NCBI RefSeq assembly: GCF_010723735.1
Contig: NZ_BLLB01000002.1
Coordinates: forward strand, 4,588,001 to 4,652,000
Length of the DNA stretch: 64,000 nt
DNA from: Mycolicibacterium hippocampi
GTDB lineage: Bacteria; Actinomycetota; Actinomycetes; Mycobacteriales; Mycobacteriaceae
Direction of reading: 5' to 3'
The notes beneath the pieces were generated by a model. That model ran no database searches. It saw nothing but the letters and a program-made list of their open reading frames with translations, and was not told the DNA's origin. This document shows positions 1 to 9,191 of the stretch, one piece after another (within the stretch, counting starts at the first letter, position 1; each line of letters opens with the position of its first letter). A program made the position numbers and the translations under genes.

Positions 1-995
1 CGATCTTCACGTACACCGGCTGACCGCCTTTACCGTTGAGCTTGAGCACGATCTCGCAGAGGTAGAAGCTGAAGAAGTCGCCGTACATGCCCTGGCGTCC
101 CAGTGCCCGGTACTTGTCCGGCAATGTGTTCAGCAGATTGTCCAGATAGACGTGGTCGGCCATGGCGATCGCCGCGCTGCGATCGGTCTCGCGCACCACG
201 CGCGAAAACGGTTGGCGCGACTGGGCGAGCAGATCGGTCACCGATCCCGCGGCCGCGTCGACATAGGCCACGCTGGTGGAGATGTCGACGCGGCGTTCGG
301 CGAGCCCCGCCACCAGCTCCGACAGCGACGTCACCGCCAGGTCGAGGCGATCGGTCTGGCTGCCGAGCGACCCGAGCACCACGTTGAGGTTGTCGACGAC
401 CTGACCGATCAGCATGTCCCGGTCGGCCAGGGTGTTGGTCACTGCCGCCGCCTGTTGCAGAAACGAGCCGATGGTGGCCCCCTGGCCCTGGAGGGCCGAG
501 ATCAGTTGGCCGCTCAGCGCGTTCACCTGGTCGGTGTCGAGCGCTCGGAACAGCGGTCTGAAGCCTCCGATCACCGAATCCAGGTCCAGCGCGGGCTCGG
601 TGCGTGTCGTCGGGATCGTCCCGCCGGGTGGCAGCGTGGCCAGCCCCGCGGCGCCCTCCTCCAGCGTCAGGTAGCGCCCGCCGATCACGTTGTCGTAGCG
701 GATCGCCGCGCGGGTCCCGTCGGTGACGCTGACGCTGTCGTCGGTGGAGAACTCCACCCGAACCGTCGAATCGGCATTGAACGAGATGTCCTGGATGCTG
801 CCCACTTCGACCCCGGCGATCCGCACCAGGTCGTCACTCTTGAGACCAGAGACGTTGCGGAACTCGGCGAAATAGCGCTTGCCGTCGCCGAACCGGAACT
901 CGGCGAACACCGAGAGCAGTGCAAAGGTCGCGAACGCACACACAGTCAGGAAAACCACCAGACGCCATGCCGCGCCTTTGAAGTCGTCCTTCACG
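1..995 (-). CDS. mce3B: Mce family protein, MceB position (C-terminus outside window)
   Basis: Substrate-binding (MCE/MlaD) component of a mycobacterial Mce lipid importer, anchored in the membrane and facing the cell wall. I chose the GTG start (VKDDFKGAAWR) because GAGAAGAAA precedes it at good distance. Residues about 8-30 form one hydrophobic anchor. An MCE domain follows, with the family pattern SGLKSDDLVRIAGVEVG near residue 48, then a long helical region typical of MceB. About 331 codons are present and the reading frame is open at the window edge. It lies 30 bp downstream of mceA in the same operon. The number 3 in the symbol rests on synteny with an Mce3R-type regulator, not on sequence comparison. 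Confidence 0.85.
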
Positions 996-1025
996 GTTTC
1001 TTCTCCTGTTCTCTGATCTGTGGTG

Positions 1026-2375
1026 TCACGGGGTGGGCGGCGTGGGTGTGGCGGGAGGCACTCCCGGGTACAGCGGTGTGCCACCCGGGCCGTACAGCGG
1101 CGCCCCGTACGGTGGCGCCCCCGGGTACGGGATCGGGCCGGGTGCCGGACCCGGCAGGCACTGCCTGATGCTCGGCGGCTGCGGATTGGCCCGGGTCACC
1201 GGGAGGTAGTTCGCCCAACAGGGATGGCCGATACCAGGATTGGGCCGAATGTCCAGGCCGGGTCCCCACCCCGTGTTCGCGACGAGCTGGCGCACCGGGA
1301 AGTTCTTGGTGGCGTCCGGCAGCGACCCGCAGCCCGGCCGACCCCCCGGCCCTCCCTTTGCCGCAATGACCGGCAGGTTCTCGGGATACTTGTAGGGGTC
1401 GTTACCGAACAGCAGACCGACGTCGAGCTGGATCGACCGGCCGTTGGCCCCACCCCAGACGTCGAAACCGCCGTTGTCGAGGAACCACGTCGCCCCTTGC
1501 AGAAAGCAGGTGTACACCGGGCTGTACTCGTGGAGCAGGCCGGTGGTCGGTTCCAGCACATCGACCAGATCGACGAAGCTGTCCTTGCTGGAACCGAGAA
1601 GCTCGGTTCCAGCCCTCGACAAGCCGATCGTGTTGAGCAGCAACGTATCCAGTTCGGAGGAATGATTGACAAGCGTCGTGCTCGTGGTGCTGGCTCCGTC
1701 GAGGATCGTGATGATGTCGGAGGCGACGGCTGCGTAGGTGTCGTTGAAGTTCTTGAACGAGCGCCAGTCCTCCCGGATGGTCTCGTTGCGCTCGTTGAGC
1801 GCGGTGAGGACGGTGTTCAGGTCCGTGGTGGCCTGCCCCATCCGCTCACCTTTGCCGCGGACACCGTCTGCCACCGCGGTCAGCACGGCGTTGAGCTTGG
1901 CGGGGTCGATCATCTGCAGCAGTTCGGACAAGTTGCCGAAGATGGTGTTGACCTCGGTGCTGACGTTGGTGGACCGCAGCACCGCACCGGCGGCCAGCCG
2001 GTCCGGGCTCGGGTCGGGCGGATAGACGAGGTCGACGAACTTGGCACCGAAGGCGGTGGTGGCCTGGATCTGCGCCCCCACATTGGCGGGGATGAATTGG
2101 ATCTGGTCGGGGTAGAGGGCCAGTTCCAGGCTGGCCCGGGCGTCGCCGCCGGTGATGGTCCTGACCCGACCGACCTCGACGCCGCGCAATTTCACCTTGG
2201 CTCCGGTCTCCATCACCAGCCCGGAACGATCGGAGGTCAAAGTGACCGGCACATAGGAACGGAACGTGCCGTTGTAGATGCCGATGGTGACGAGCAGGAA
2301 CGCGGCGACCATCACCAGGAGCATCGCGGTCCACCATGCGTTGTGGATTCGGGGTCCCCCCGAGCGCGGTCGCAT
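1026..2375 (-). CDS. mce3A: Mce family protein, MceA position
   Basis: First MCE subunit of the importer; in mycobacteria six such proteins form a hydrophobic tunnel carrying lipids or sterols to the YrbE permeases. 449 residues: one transmembrane anchor at about 13-33, an MCE/MlaD domain at about 38-115 containing GAKVKLRGVEVGRV, a helical middle part, and a Pro/Gly-rich tail over the last 50 residues (PGAPPYGAPLYGPGG). Such tails are common in MceA proteins. Its ATG follows the yrbEB stop codon after 1 bp, so the two are translationally coupled. Family membership is certain; assignment to the Mce3 subgroup is by gene order. Confidence 0.9.
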   Translation of the reverse strand: MRPRSGGPRIHNAWWTAMLLVMVAAFLLVTIGIYNGTFRSYVPVTLTSDRSGLVMETGAKVKLRGVEVGRVRTITGGDARASLELALYPDQIQFIPANVGAQIQATTAFGAKFVDLVYPPDPSPDRLAAGAVLRSTNVSTEVNTIFGNLSELLQMIDPAKLNAVLTAVADGVRGKGERMGQATTDLNTVLTALNERNETIREDWRSFKNFNDTYAAVASDIITILDGASTTSTTLVNHSSELDTLLLNTIGLSRAGTELLGSSKDSFVDLVDVLEPTTGLLHEYSPVYTCFLQGATWFLDNGGFDVWGGANGRSIQLDVGLLFGNDPYKYPENLPVIAAKGGPGGRPGCGSLPDATKNFPVRQLVANTGWGPGLDIRPNPGIGHPCWANYLPVTRANPQPPSIRQCLPGPAPGPIPYPGAPPYGAPLYGPGGTPLYPGVPPATPTPPTP

Positions 2376-2376
2376 G

Positions 2377-3231
2377 CTAACCCGCCAGGTTGAAGTTGCC
2401 CGACTGACCGTAGACGGCCAGCGAGATCATCACGATCTCCACCGCGGCGACGACCATCGAGGTACGTACCGCCCGTCCCACCGCTTCGCCGACGCCCGCG
2501 GGCCCGCCCGAGGCCGTGAACCCGTAGTACGTGTGGACCAGCATGATCACCACGGTCATCGCCACGCACTGGAAGAACGACCAGATGAGGTCGGTGGGGC
2601 TGAGGAACGTGCCGAAGTAGTGGTCGTAGACGCCGGAGCCTTGTCCGTAGATCACCGTCGTGCCGAAGCGGGCGGCCAGGAACGCCATCATCACCGCGAC
2701 GCAGTACAGCGGGATGACGACGATCACGCCGGCCAGGACGCGGGTAGCGGCAAGGTATGTCACGGTGCGGATGCCGATCACCTCGAGCGCGTCGATCTCC
2801 TCGTTGATCCGCATGGCACCCAGTTGGGCGGTGGCCGCCGCCCCGATGGTGGCGGACAACGCCACCGATGTCGTCCCCGGCACGATCAGCCGCACGTTGA
2901 AGAACGCCGAGGCGAACCCGGTGAGCGCTTCGAATCCCACCGACGCCAACTGGTTGTATCCCTGCACCGCCACCAGGGCGCCCGTCGTCATGGTCAGGAA
3001 GCCCACGATCGCCACGGTGCCTCCGACCACGACGAGCGCTCCGCTGCCGAGGCCCATCTGGGCGATCAACCGCAGCAGCTCGGTCCGGTAGTGCAGGACC
3101 GCGTCCGGAATCGCCCCCAGCGTCTCGGCGTAGAAGCGCATCTGGCCGCCGATCCGGTTCCACCCCGTGGCGAAGTCGTCGACGGCGTTGTGCAGCCGCC
3201 CGTATGGTCTGCTCGGCGTACTGGTGCTCAT
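2377..3231 (-). CDS. yrbE3B: YrbE-type ABC permease (MlaE family), B subunit
   Basis: Integral membrane permease of the Mce importer (MlaE/YrbE family), pairing with YrbEA and the shared Mkl-type ATPase encoded elsewhere. 284 residues with five or so hydrophobic segments. The family EQ-loop region is visible as AQLGAMRINEEIDALEVIGI near residues 140-165, which in MlaE proteins contacts the ATPase. It is 9 bp downstream of yrbEA and 1 bp upstream of mceA in one operon. Confidence 0.92.
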   Translation of the reverse strand: MSTSTPSRPYGRLHNAVDDFATGWNRIGGQMRFYAETLGAIPDAVLHYRTELLRLIAQMGLGSGALVVVGGTVAIVGFLTMTTGALVAVQGYNQLASVGFEALTGFASAFFNVRLIVPGTTSVALSATIGAAATAQLGAMRINEEIDALEVIGIRTVTYLAATRVLAGVIVVIPLYCVAVMMAFLAARFGTTVIYGQGSGVYDHYFGTFLSPTDLIWSFFQCVAMTVVIMLVHTYYGFTASGGPAGVGEAVGRAVRTSMVVAAVEIVMISLAVYGQSGNFNLAG

Positions 3232-3240
3232 CCGGTCACC

Positions 3241-4053
3241 TCACGAGACCGTGAACTGGATGCCGACCGCGGTCACGATCACGTTGATGGCGAACAGCAC
3301 CATGAAGGTGAACACCACGGTCTCGTTGACGGCGTTGCCCACGCCGGCGGGGCCGCCCCCGACGTACACCCCCTTGTAGCAGGCGATCAGACCGGCGGCC
3401 AGTCCGAAAAGGGTTGCCTTGATCAGGGATACGATGACGTCTCCCGCACCGGTGAGCAGTGTCAGGCCCGAGATGAACGCTCCCGCAGACACATTCTGGA
3501 TGTATACGCAGAAGAAGAACGCCCCGGCGAGTCCGACGATGATGACCGATGCGGACAGCGCGAGAGCCACGGTGGTAGCCGCCAGCACGCGCGGTACCAC
3601 CAGTGCCTGGATCGGATTGATGCCCATCACCCGTAGCGCGTCGAGCTCGTCACGGATGGTACGCGCCCCCAGGTCGGCGCACATCGCCGTCGCACCCGCG
3701 CCGGAGACCACCAGCACGGTGACGATCGGCCCGATCTGGTTCACGGTCCCGATCGCCGCGCCGGTGCCGGAGAAGTCCGACGCGCCAAACTCATTGAGCA
3801 GGATGTTGAACGTGAAAACGAGAAGTACCGAATAGGGCATCGTCAGCATCAGTGCCGGTAGTACGGAGACTCTCGCCACGAACCAGGTCTGGATGACGTA
3901 CTCGCGCCACGCGAACGGCCGTTGGAATATCAGCGTGAACGTGTCCAGCGACATCGCGAAGAAGCCGCCGAGCGCGCGGAGGGGTTTGGTCGCCGCCGGC
4001 GCGCTCATCACCGTGCCCACGCCGGCGGCCCGGCATCGGCGATTCTGGACCAC
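3241..4053 (-). CDS. yrbE3A: YrbE-type ABC permease (MlaE family), A subunit
   Basis: First gene of the mce operon, encoding the second MlaE-type permease. The EQ-loop motif appears as DLGARTIRDELDALRVMGINP, followed by hydrophobic helices. The longest frame is 270 residues; an internal ATG at 4008 (MSAPAATKPLRALGGFF) would give 255 residues and a more family-like N-terminus, since YrbEA proteins usually begin shortly before the LGGFF segment. It is divergent from the double-TetR regulator across about 435 bp, the arrangement of yrbE3A and mce3R in M. tuberculosis. Confidence 0.9.
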   Translation of the reverse strand: MVQNRRCRAAGVGTVMSAPAATKPLRALGGFFAMSLDTFTLIFQRPFAWREYVIQTWFVARVSVLPALMLTMPYSVLLVFTFNILLNEFGASDFSGTGAAIGTVNQIGPIVTVLVVSGAGATAMCADLGARTIRDELDALRVMGINPIQALVVPRVLAATTVALALSASVIIVGLAGAFFFCVYIQNVSAGAFISGLTLLTGAGDVIVSLIKATLFGLAAGLIACYKGVYVGGGPAGVGNAVNETVVFTFMVLFAINVIVTAVGIQFTVS

Positions 4054-4489
4054 GACGCTTGGGGGAATGCACCATCGTCGGCCGGCATAGCCGAGACGGT
4101 ACCGACGTTTGCTGCCCGGGCGCTGCTACCAGAAATGGGTATAACTGTCTCCCGTACGAGGCAGCGAAGGCGCCACGCCGGCCGTGAAACCGGGTGCCGC
4201 ACACTGGCGCCGAAACATCGGTGAGAGCTGCTCATGGTGACCATCCGGACGGGTTCGACGGGGTCGCTGACGCAGCCAGAGTACGCGTCGCTGTCCATTT
4301 ATGTCTATAGGCGATATGCGATAAGTCGAGCAGACTCCGCTGTTTTCCCCATGTAGTTGGCTCCTGTAGGTCACAATGTATCTAGACGATACGACCAATC
4401 TGTCGTCGAGAAGGTGGTGGACATGCCCGCGCGGTACGCACCGTCTGGCAGGATCTCAGGCACGTGACCGGGACAAGGGAGATGGCGCA
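4054..4489. promoter_or_regulatory. divergent control region, mce operon / mce3R-like regulator
   Basis: Non-coding stretch of 436 bp between divergent start codons. Its right half is AT-richer than the surroundings (about 4295-4400) and holds several GATA/TATC half sites (tctataggcgatatgcgataa at 4303-4323). It also contains the inverted element at 4378-4392. No open frame with mycobacterial codon usage is evident. Confidence 0.6.
4378..4392. promoter_or_regulatory. candidate Mce3R operator
   Basis: GTATC-TAGAC-GATAC, a perfect 5-bp inverted repeat around 5 bp, 98 bp upstream of the regulator GTG. A related element (GTACT-AACAA-GATAC) lies in the melF/echA13 control region, and the 8-mer AGATACAT occurs in both places. 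That it binds Mce3R is inference from TetR-type symmetry and known Mce3R control of both loci in M. tuberculosis. Confidence 0.45.
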
Positions 4490-5683
4490 GTGGAGCCCAC
4501 GGCCTCAGCGGTGAAGCGTAGGCCCAAGGACCGTAAGCAGCAGATCCTCGAACAGGCCGTTGCGCTGTTCATCGACCGTGGTTTCCATTCGGTGAAGCTG
4601 GAAGACATCGCCGAAGCATCCGGAGTCACCGCGCGGGCGCTCTATCGCCACTACGACAACAAGCAAGCACTGCTGGCCGCCGCCATTCGCACCGGACAGG
4701 AGCAGTACCAGAGTGCCCGTCTGCTCGCCCAGGGCGAGGCGGCATCGGCGCCGAGACCGCTGAGCGCCGAACTGGCGGACCTTGTCACCGCAGCGGTCGC
4801 ATCGCGATCCCTGACAGTGCTCTGGCAACGCGAAGCGCGCTACCTCGACGAGGCCGAACGGGCGGAAGTGCGCCGCCGAATCCACGCCATCATCGCCGGT
4901 ATCGAAGCCAGCCTGCGTCTCGACGTACCGGACCTGAGCCCGCGGCACTCCGAACTTCGGGCCTGGGCGGTCTCCAGCGTCATCACCAGTCTCGGCCGGC
5001 ACAGCCTGACGTTGCCGAAGGACGAGCTTCACCAACTGCTCGTCGCTGCGTGTATGGCAGCGGCGTCCACTCCCCCCGACCAACCTCTGGAACCCGATCA
5101 CGCGACGCCCAGCGCCGAGCGTGCCCTGTTCTCCCGACATGAGACCTTGCTCGCGGCCGGCGCGCGGCTGTTTCGCGCGCAGGGATACCCGGCGGTGAGC
5201 ACCAGTGAGATAGGAAAGGGAGTCGGCATCGCCGGCCCCGGACTGTACCGGTCGTTCTCCTCCAAGCAGGCAATCCTCGACGCGCTCATCAGTCGTCTGG
5301 ATGAGTGGTGCAGCCTTGTGTGCATCCGTGCCCTGCGGGCGGACAATGAAGCGGCCGAACGCCTTCGCGCGCTGGTCGCAGGCCGCGTCCGGATCTGCCT
5401 GGACGATCCTGATCTGGTGGCGGTGTCGGTCACCGAGTTGTCCTACGCGTCAGCCGAAGTCCGTGATCGGTACACCCGAAATCAGGCCGACCGCGATGGG
5501 GTGTGGATCGACCTGATCGGCAAGCTGGTACCGCAGACCGCCCCGGCCGAGGCCCGCCTGCTGGTGGCCGCGGCCAACAGTTTCATCGATGACGTCGTCC
5601 GGACCTGGCATCTCACCCGCTACGCAGGCGTCGCCGAGGAGATCACCGCTATCGTGTTGTCGATCCTCACCAGCCGCCGCTGA
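4490..5683 (+). CDS. mce3R: Mce3R-like repressor with two TetR DNA-binding domains
   Basis: Transcriptional repressor of unusual build: two complete TetR N-terminal helix-turn-helix domains in one chain. The first is at about 14-62 (ILEQAVALFIDRGFHSVKLEDIAE...ALYRHYDNK), the second at about 207-258 (LLAAGARLFRAQGYPAVSTSEI...GLYRSFSSK). I chose the GTG at 4490 because AGGGAG lies 8 bp upstream, giving 397 residues; M. tuberculosis Mce3R is of similar length (about 406). It is divergent from the yrbE/mce operon and convergent with melK (22-bp gap). In M. tuberculosis Mce3R represses mce3 and the echA13-fadE and mel2 operons, all of which lie beside it here. An upstream ATG at 4376 is open in frame but lacks a good ribosome site. 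Confidence 0.85.
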   Translation: MEPTASAVKRRPKDRKQQILEQAVALFIDRGFHSVKLEDIAEASGVTARALYRHYDNKQALLAAAIRTGQEQYQSARLLAQGEAASAPRPLSAELADLVTAAVASRSLTVLWQREARYLDEAERAEVRRRIHAIIAGIEASLRLDVPDLSPRHSELRAWAVSSVITSLGRHSLTLPKDELHQLLVAACMAAASTPPDQPLEPDHATPSAERALFSRHETLLAAGARLFRAQGYPAVSTSEIGKGVGIAGPGLYRSFSSKQAILDALISRLDEWCSLVCIRALRADNEAAERLRALVAGRVRICLDDPDLVAVSVTELSYASAEVRDRYTRNQADRDGVWIDLIGKLVPQTAPAEARLLVAAANSFIDDVVRTWHLTRYAGVAEEITAIVLSILTSRR

Positions 5684-5705
5684 CGAGTCACCCGGATGAG
5701 CGGCC

Positions 5706-6476
5706 TCACCACAGCGCCGCGACCGTTCCGCCGTCGGCCAGCTGGGCGGTCCCGTTGACCATCGCGGCGTCATCGGACAGTAGGAAAGCCACCACCGCGG
5801 CCATCTCGGCGGGCCCGGCCATCCGGCCCTGCAGACGCCCGATCATCGTGCCGGCGCCGCCCGCGCCGAGGGCCTGGTCGAACATCGTCATCGCGGCCTG
5901 TTGCATCGGAGTGTCGACGAACGCAGGCAGCAAGGCATTGGAGCGGATGTTCTCCGAACGGAGCTCGGCGGCGGTGATCCGACTGAGGTGGATGATCCCG
6001 GCCTTGGACATGCCGTAGGCGGCAGTACCGCCGGCGGCGACCAGCCCGCCCAGAGAGGATATGTTGACGATGGCGCCACCCCCGCGCTCGGCCATCCTGG
6101 GTGCGGCGTGCTTGGTGCACAGCCAGGCACCGCGCAGGTTGATGCCGATGACACGATCGAAGTCGTCGACGGTTGTCTCGGTCAGCGGCGCAAAGTGCAC
6201 GACCCCGGCATTGGCCACGAGTTTGTCGACTCCACCGAACACACTGACGCACGCCTGCACCATGCGCACCACCTGCGGTTCGTCGCTCACGTCGACGGCG
6301 TGCCCGACAGCGCCGCCCCCGATCGCTGCGGCCGCGACATCGGCTGCGGCACCGTCGATGTCCGCGCACACCACCTTGCAGCCCTCGGCGGCGAGCCGCT
6401 CGGCGATCGCCAGTCCGATCCCGCCACCCGCCCCGGTGACGATCGCGGCCTTACCCGCCAGGTCTGGATATGTCAT
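5706..6476 (-). CDS. melK: short-chain dehydrogenase/reductase (MelK-like)
   Basis: NAD(P)-dependent SDR of 256 residues. The Rossmann motif TGAGGGIG is at about 14-21, NAG near residue 88, and the catalytic Ser in ISS followed by YGMSKAG. The acidic residue after beta-2 (CADIDG) suggests NAD preference. It is the last gene of the six-gene minus-strand operon, 37 bp after melJ, corresponding to Rv1941 in M. tuberculosis. Its natural substrate, probably a hydroxylated product of the operon monooxygenases, is unknown. Confidence 0.85.
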   Translation of the reverse strand: MTYPDLAGKAAIVTGAGGGIGLAIAERLAAEGCKVVCADIDGAAADVAAAAIGGGAVGHAVDVSDEPQVVRMVQACVSVFGGVDKLVANAGVVHFAPLTETTVDDFDRVIGINLRGAWLCTKHAAPRMAERGGGAIVNISSLGGLVAAGGTAAYGMSKAGIIHLSRITAAELRSENIRSNALLPAFVDTPMQQAAMTMFDQALGAGGAGTMIGRLQGRMAGPAEMAAVVAFLLSDDAAMVNGTAQLADGGTVAALW

Positions 6477-6513
6477 CGAACCACCTCCGTATCACGTTGC
6501 AGTTCCGGGATTC

Positions 6514-7590
6514 TCAGGCCGCAAGGCGACTCTCGCGGATGGCGCCGAACATCACCAGCCCGTATCCAGGCGCATCGTCGGCGAGCCTGACCGAGTACAC
6601 ACCCAGATCCCGCAGGATCCACGTCAGCGTGTCCAGCGCCGGCTCAGCGCCCGATACGTCGGGCTCGGCCAGCCCGCAAGCGTGCAGCGACCCGGTGGGA
6701 CGCAGGTAGACGATGACGCCGCCGCCCTGAGCGCTCATCGTGGCGACGGCGTCGTCGAGCACCACTCCGCAGTGGCAGGTCGTCGAGCCGAACACGTCCC
6801 CGGTGAGGCACTCGCGGTGCACGTGCAGCGGTACCGGCTCGCCGGAGCCGACCGAGCCGATGAGCAGCACCAGATGCTCGGCACTCCCGTGGACATCTCG
6901 GAAGCCGATGACGCGGTGTATGCCACGACGTGTCGGCAGGGTGGTCTCTGCGAGCCGCACGATCTGGCGTTCGGTACGACGGCGGTAGCCGAGGAGTTCG
7001 GCGAGCGACACCACGGCCAGGCCGTGTTCCGCTGCGAAGTCGACCGATTCGGCACGGGAGGCGATTGTGGTGGGCAGATCACGGGACACGATCTCGCACA
7101 GTCCGGCGGCCTGCCGTCGCCCCGCCAGCCGGGCCAGGTCGATCGCGGCCTCGGCGACCCCCGGGATGCCCAACACCCCATCGGCGTCGGCCTGCACCGG
7201 GATCACGTGACCGGGACGGCTGAAGTCGCCCGGCCGGGCATCAGCGGATGCGAGTGCGGCAATCGTCCGGGCACGATCGGTCGCCGAGATCCCGGTGCCG
7301 GTGCCGCTGACATCCACCGCAACCCTCTGAGACGAGGTATCGGGACGATCGGGGTCCGACACGCACATCGGCGGTAGGTCGAGCCGCTCACACTCGGATC
7401 GCGGCAGCGCTGCGCGAACCAGACCGCTGGTGTGCCGCACGGTGAAGGCGAGCACCGCCGGGGTTGCGGCATCGGCGGCGAATACCAGGTGACCCTCGCT
7501 GCCGCACTCGGTATCGGCGATCACCACGACCGGACGGCCCTCCGCCACCGCATTGATCGCGCGACGGACCCGGATGTCGGTGGTCCTCAT
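6514..7590 (-). CDS. melJ: RibBA-like protein (MelJ), active sites degraded
   Basis: 358 residues with the fold order of bifunctional RibBA: a DHBP-synthase-like half (about 1-200) and a GTP-cyclohydrolase-II-like half (about 205-358). Key residues are altered. The DHBP synthase motif EGDL reads EGHL, the acidic DDEDREN-type stretch reads IADTECGS, and the GHTEA metal-site motif reads GVAEA. In the second half the zinc cysteines survive (ECLTGDVFGSTTCHCG), but the conserved catalytic EGRGIGL and the NNPKK-like segment are replaced (LRPTGSLHACGL, LADDAPGY). It probably does not make riboflavin precursors and may have a flavin-related or new role beside three flavin enzymes. Overlaps melI by 4 bp. 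Equivalent to RibA1/Rv1940. Confidence 0.8.
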   Translation of the reverse strand: MRTTDIRVRRAINAVAEGRPVVVIADTECGSEGHLVFAADAATPAVLAFTVRHTSGLVRAALPRSECERLDLPPMCVSDPDRPDTSSQRVAVDVSGTGTGISATDRARTIAALASADARPGDFSRPGHVIPVQADADGVLGIPGVAEAAIDLARLAGRRQAAGLCEIVSRDLPTTIASRAESVDFAAEHGLAVVSLAELLGYRRRTERQIVRLAETTLPTRRGIHRVIGFRDVHGSAEHLVLLIGSVGSGEPVPLHVHRECLTGDVFGSTTCHCGVVLDDAVATMSAQGGGVIVYLRPTGSLHACGLAEPDVSGAEPALDTLTWILRDLGVYSVRLADDAPGYGLVMFGAIRESRLAA

Positions 7591-8108
7591 GTCGGTTCCT
7601 GCGCGACGACCGCCAGACGGCGGAACCGACTGCCGTGGAAAACCAGCGGCGGGGTGTCCGCGGCCACCCCCAGCGCGCAGATCTCCAGCAGGACGATCGT
7701 GTGATCACCGGCCGCCACCTCCGCATGGACCCGGCAGTCCCACCACGCACTAGCGCCGTCGATCAACACCGCACCGTTCGCGAGCTCACCCCACGACACC
7801 CCGGCGAACCGGTCACCGACCTTGCGCGACAGGCTGATCGCGGCGGCGGCGTGGTCTTCGGCGAGCACGCTGAGACCCAGCCGCCGCTGGTTTCGCAACC
7901 GCGGCCACGTCGTCGAACTGTTCTGCACCGAGATCGACGCCAGCGGCGGGTCGATCGAGACCGGGGTGAACGAACTGGCCGCCATCCCTACCGGTTCGCC
8001 GCCGATCACCGCACAGACCGCGGTGACCCCGGACGGGAAACAGCCGAACGCACGCCGCAGTTCGGCACTGTCAGCGGGACAGCGCTGGAGCTCCATCGAC
8101 ACAGCCAT
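7587..8108 (-). CDS. melI: flavin reductase (HpaC-like, MelI)
   Basis: 173-residue split-barrel flavin reductase of the DIM6/HpaC type, supplying reduced flavin to a two-component monooxygenase. The family pattern is visible as FPSGVTAVCAV at about 29-39, then FTPVSIDPPLASISVQNSSTTWPRL at about 60-84 (flavin phosphate-binding region), then GVSW and a VHAEVAAGDHTIVLLEI barrel strand. It lies 3 bp after melH and overlaps melJ by ATGA. The likely partner is the LLM monooxygenase MelF. Equivalent to Rv1939. Confidence 0.85.
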   Translation of the reverse strand: MAVSMELQRCPADSAELRRAFGCFPSGVTAVCAVIGGEPVGMAASSFTPVSIDPPLASISVQNSSTTWPRLRNQRRLGLSVLAEDHAAAAISLSRKVGDRFAGVSWGELANGAVLIDGASAWWDCRVHAEVAAGDHTIVLLEICALGVAADTPPLVFHGSRFRRLAVVAQEPT

Positions 8109-8111
8109 CTC

Positions 8112-9176
8112 CTATCCCACCCGACGCAGGAAGTCGAGAAGAAGCCGGTTGGTCTCCTCGGGGGCCTCCTGCTGGATCCAGTGGCCCACCTCGGGCACCA
8201 TGTGGGTCCCCGAGTAGTTCGTCATCACCTCGGGTGCACGTTCGAGAGCTTCGGCCCCCCAGGTCGTACCGACGTCGTACTGTCCGCCGATGAACATCGC
8301 CGGCGGTGTGAGTGGCTTGCCTGCCTGGTCGGCGAGATCATGCCAGTCGTTGTCGATGTTGTGGTAGAAGCTCAGTGGACCGCCGAAACCGGAACGCTCG
8401 AATTCTGCTGTGTAGAAATCGAGATCGGCTTCGGAGAACCAGTTCGGCATCGTCGGGGGGTAGCTGAACGCATCCTTGAGCCGCGCGCCCTCGGCCATGC
8501 ACAGCGGCCCGGCCCGGATGACATCGATCGGGTCCATCGCCTCCAGGTCGACTCCCGCGGCGACGGCTGCCTCGGACGCCGCAAGGACCCCACCACCGGA
8601 GACCGTGTACGTCAGGCCCCACAGCCATCCGCGCAGATCCTCTTCGATCTCGGCGATGATGCCGTCCTGCGCAGCGAAGTAGTCCTGGTACCAGACCCGC
8701 CCGGGTCCGGCCAGCACCCGGTGATAGTCGTTCGGGCGGTGTTCTCCGAACGGACTACCCGGCAGCCCGATCACGCCGCGGCCGGCGAAGGGCACGCTGA
8801 TGCCGACCACCCCCGCGCACCGCTGCGGATGCAGCCATGCGAAGGTCCACGCCACCGGCGCACCCCAGTCGTGACCGACCACGACCGCCTGCTCGGCGCC
8901 GTAGGCGTCGATGACGCCGACGATGTCGCCCACCAGTTCTTTGATGCGGTAAGCCTCTTGGACTCGGTACTTCGAGGAGCGTCCGTATCCGCGCTGGTCG
9001 ATCGCGACCACCCGGTAGCCGCCCGCTGCCAGTTCCGGGATCTGGTGCCGCCACGAGTACCAGGACTCCGGGAACCCGTGGACCAGCACGACCAGCGGGC
9101 CCTCCCCCTCTTCGACTGCGTGGATCCGGGTACCGCGGCAGTTCAGCATCCGATGGGTCTGTGACATCTTCGGCAT
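8112..9176 (-). CDS. melH: epoxide hydrolase, alpha/beta-hydrolase fold (MelH/EphB)
   Basis: 354-residue epoxide hydrolase. The oxyanion motif HGFPES is at 33-38, nucleophile Asp103 in GHDWGAP, and the C-terminal catalytic His in VGHWIQQEAPEE. These match the EphB family (M. tuberculosis Rv1938, which opens epoxides by trans addition of water). The cap domain with its two ring-opening tyrosines falls between, but I cannot place them exactly. Third gene of the mel operon, 15 bp after melG, consistent with a monooxygenase making an epoxide that this enzyme hydrolyses. Confidence 0.92.
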   Translation of the reverse strand: MPKMSQTHRMLNCRGTRIHAVEEGEGPLVVLVHGFPESWYSWRHQIPELAAGGYRVVAIDQRGYGRSSKYRVQEAYRIKELVGDIVGVIDAYGAEQAVVVGHDWGAPVAWTFAWLHPQRCAGVVGISVPFAGRGVIGLPGSPFGEHRPNDYHRVLAGPGRVWYQDYFAAQDGIIAEIEEDLRGWLWGLTYTVSGGGVLAASEAAVAAGVDLEAMDPIDVIRAGPLCMAEGARLKDAFSYPPTMPNWFSEADLDFYTAEFERSGFGGPLSFYHNIDNDWHDLADQAGKPLTPPAMFIGGQYDVGTTWGAEALERAPEVMTNYSGTHMVPEVGHWIQQEAPEETNRLLLDFLRRVG

Positions 9177-9191
9177 CTGGCTCCTCTTCTC

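Noticed and set aside
152..1168. Long plus-strand frame of 338 codons opposite the mceB gene
   Set aside because: It is the complement of a clear MCE-domain gene; composition is Arg/His/Gln-rich as in antisense frames of GC-rich genes.
4376..4489. Longer N-terminus for the Mce3R-like regulator from ATG 4376
   Set aside because: It would start within the candidate operator and has no ribosome site; the GTG at 4490 has AGGGAG at ideal distance.
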